From: Acidimicrobiia bacterium
GTDB lineage: Bacteria; Actinomycetota; Acidimicrobiia; Acidimicrobiales; Bin134
Reading direction: 5' to 3'
Assembly (NCBI GenBank): GCA_022821445.1
Contig: JAJEDQ010000216.1
Span: forward strand, 1 to 38,960
Length of the DNA stretch: 38,960 nt
How positions within the stretch are numbered: the stretch's first letter is position 1; each line of letters opens with the position of its first letter. The notes under the pieces were generated by a model. The model did not search any database, had not been told where the DNA came from, and saw nothing but the letters and a program-made list of their open reading frames with translations. Both the position numbers and the translations under genes were made by a program. This document shows, piece by piece, positions 37,512 through 38,960 of the stretch.

Positions 37512-38960
37512 TCAGTTGGCGTGGGCCATCCAGGTGGCGTACATCTCGGCGTAGTGGCCGCCCTGGGCTACTAACTCCTCGTGGGTGCCGATCTCGGTGA
37601 TCTTGCCGTCTTCCACCACCGCGATCCGGTCGGCTCGCATGGCGGTGGCCAGCCGGTGGGCAATGATGATGGCCGTCCGCCCCTCCAGCACCACGTCCAA
37701 CGCAGCCTCGATCTTCGACTCCGATCGCAGGTCGAGATTAGAGGTGGCCTCGTCCAGCACCAGCACCCGGGGCCGGGCCAGAAACGCCCGGGCCAGCGCC
37801 AGAAGCTGCCGCTCGCCCGCCGACAGGGACGCTCCCCGCTCGTGGACCTGGGAGTTCACGTCATCGGGCAGCCGCTCCAGAAGCTCGGTCAACCCCACCA
37901 CCCGACAGGCCTCCAGCACCTCGGCCATCGATGCCTCAGGCCGGGCGAAGGCCACGTTGTCGCGGATTGATCCGTAGAACAAGAACGGTTCCTGGGGTAC
38001 AACCCCCAACTGGCGCCGGAGCGAGGGCAACGTCACCGTGTGAAGGTCGTGGCCGTCGATGCAGACCGTTCCCTGCTGGGGGTCGTAGAACCGGGCGATG
38101 AGCTTGGCCACCGTGGACTTGCCCGCCCCGGTGGGCCCGACCACCGCCAGGCTCTCGCCCGGTGCCAGCCGCAAGCTCACGTCGTGCAGCACCGGGGTGT
38201 CGTCCTCATAGCCGAAGCTCACCTGGTCGAGTGTGATCTCACCCTCGATGGGGGGCAGTTCCACGGCATCGGGGGCCTCCACCACCGAGGGCTCGTTCAT
38301 CAGCACCTCGCGCAGCTTCTTGGCCGAGGCCTGCCCCTGCTGGTAGCCGTTGTAGAGCTGCACGAGCTGCTGGATGGGGGCGAAGAAGAAGGTCAGATAC
38401 AGCACGAAGGCGGTGAGCTCGCCGGGGGTCAGGCTCCCGTTGATCACCATGGTCCCGCCGATCACCACGAGAAGGGCTTGGCCGATGATCACAATGGCCT
38501 CAGTGGTGGGGGCGTAGATGGACGCCGCCCGTACTCCGGCCAAGTTGGCGTCCTTGTGCCGCCCCACCACGTTGTTGTGGTGAACGATGTTGTGGCGCCG
38601 GCGGTTGTGGGCGGTGATCACCCGGATGCCGGCCAGGCTCTCCTGCAAATCAGCCAGCACATCGGCGATGCGGTCCCGCACCAGCCCGTAGTACAGGTTG
38701 GACACCCTCCGGAACCAGATGCTGAGCACGAACGTGCCCGGCACCACGATCACGAGGGTCAGCACTGCCAGCAGCGGATTCAGGTAGAACAGCACGCCGG
38801 TGATCACCGCGAGCACCAGCGATTGCACCGCGAAGTTCACCAGGCCCTCTTGGAACAGCACGGTCAGGGCCTCGATGTCGCTGGTCATGCGGGTCATCAG
38901 CACGCCCGCCTTCTCCCTGGTGAAGAAGTCCAGCGACAGCCGCTGGTAGTGGGAGAACAC
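37512..38960 (-). CDS. ABC transporter, fused permease and ATPase (exporter type), 5' end outside window
   Basis: 482 residues are visible; about 100 N-terminal residues are missing beyond 38960. The first 230 are the second part of a type I exporter membrane domain, including LTVLFQEGLVNFAVQSLVLA and LLVVIGGTMVINGSLTPGEL. The nucleotide-binding domain has Walker A VGPTGAGKSTVAKLIA near 267, the Q-loop VVPQEPFLF, signature LSAGERQLLALARAF near 373, Walker B VLVLDEATSNLD and switch His IIAHRLAT. It resembles MsbA/LmrA-like multidrug or lipid exporters, which act as dimers. The soluble ATPase gene follows 5 bp downstream. Confidence 0.95.
   Translation of the reverse strand: MFSHYQRLSLDFFTREKAGVLMTRMTSDIEALTVLFQEGLVNFAVQSLVLAVITGVLFYLNPLLAVLTLVIVVPGTFVLSIWFRRVSNLYYGLVRDRIADVLADLQESLAGIRVITAHNRRRHNIVHHNNVVGRHKDANLAGVRAASIYAPTTEAIVIIGQALLVVIGGTMVINGSLTPGELTAFVLYLTFFFAPIQQLVQLYNGYQQGQASAKKLREVLMNEPSVVEAPDAVELPPIEGEITLDQVSFGYEDDTPVLHDVSLRLAPGESLAVVGPTGAGKSTVAKLIARFYDPQQGTVCIDGHDLHTVTLPSLRRQLGVVPQEPFLFYGSIRDNVAFARPEASMAEVLEACRVVGLTELLERLPDDVNSQVHERGASLSAGERQLLALARAFLARPRVLVLDEATSNLDLRSESKIEAALDVVLEGRTAIIIAHRLATAMRADRIAVVEDGKITEIGTHEELVAQGGHYAEMYATWMAHAN

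Overview
High-GC bacterial DNA with about 36 genes, apparently a metagenome-type contig. From about 6.65 kb to the right end it looks like one high-GC actinobacterial-type organism. Acidimicrobiia would fit, but that is an inference. Leu codons are CTG/TTG rich, Val codons are mostly GTG, and several genes have a TANNNT -10 box only 6-8 nt before the start codon, as in leaderless transcripts. The first 6.6 kb looks different: CTC/GTC-rich codons, good Shine-Dalgarno sequences and a dispersed-type palindrome. The switch falls inside one flavoprotein gene (5791-7230), which suggests recent recombination or an assembly chimera.

Layout. 0.3-5.7 kb: enoyl-CoA hydratase, two luciferase-like (LLM) flavin oxidoreductases, an SDR, a secreted nuclease, an orphan DUF104 antitoxin-like protein and an NTF2-like protein. 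5.8-11 kb: FAD flavoprotein, amidohydrolase, glutaminyl-tRNA synthetase, and an SDR resembling 3-alpha-hydroxysteroid dehydrogenase. 11-13.1 kb: a DUF4143 ATPase and a VapBC-type pair flanked by direct repeats and a remnant of the ATPase gene. 13.2-15.7 kb: a secreted fibronectin-III protein interrupted by one in-frame TGA. 15.8-18.3 kb: two enoyl-CoA hydratases and a membrane-anchored DM13 protein.

18.4-20.6 kb is the most notable part. A UGSC-family selenoprotein is encoded across an in-frame TGA (Sec96, motif U-G-S-C) with a strong hairpin directly after it. It is followed without a gap by a conserved Cys-containing protein of unknown function and then, overlapping, by thiamine diphosphokinase.

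20.6-25.3 kb: an operon of a TauD-type dioxygenase, an MDR oxidoreductase and an NTF2-like protein, divergent from a large sulfatase. 25.4-29 kb: a second secreted FnIII protein with a Pro/Thr repeat linker, a small membrane protein and a phage-type protein. 29.2-34.8 kb: a second sulfatase divergent from an ABC importer (tandem-duplicated binding lipoprotein, ATPase, permease) of the nitrate/sulfonate/taurine class. 34.8-39 kb: a DNA methyltransferase with an odd 5' end, a small coiled-coil membrane protein, and two ABC transporter genes, the last cut by the window edge.

Working together: the many enoyl-CoA hydratases, SDRs, flavin oxidoreductases, NTF2-like proteins and amidohydrolase suggest breakdown of lipids, steroids or xenobiotics. 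The sulfatases, TauD-like dioxygenase and SsuABC-like importer suggest use of organosulfur compounds. Both statements are inferences from family membership. No rRNA, tRNA, CRISPR array or insertion sequence was recognised.
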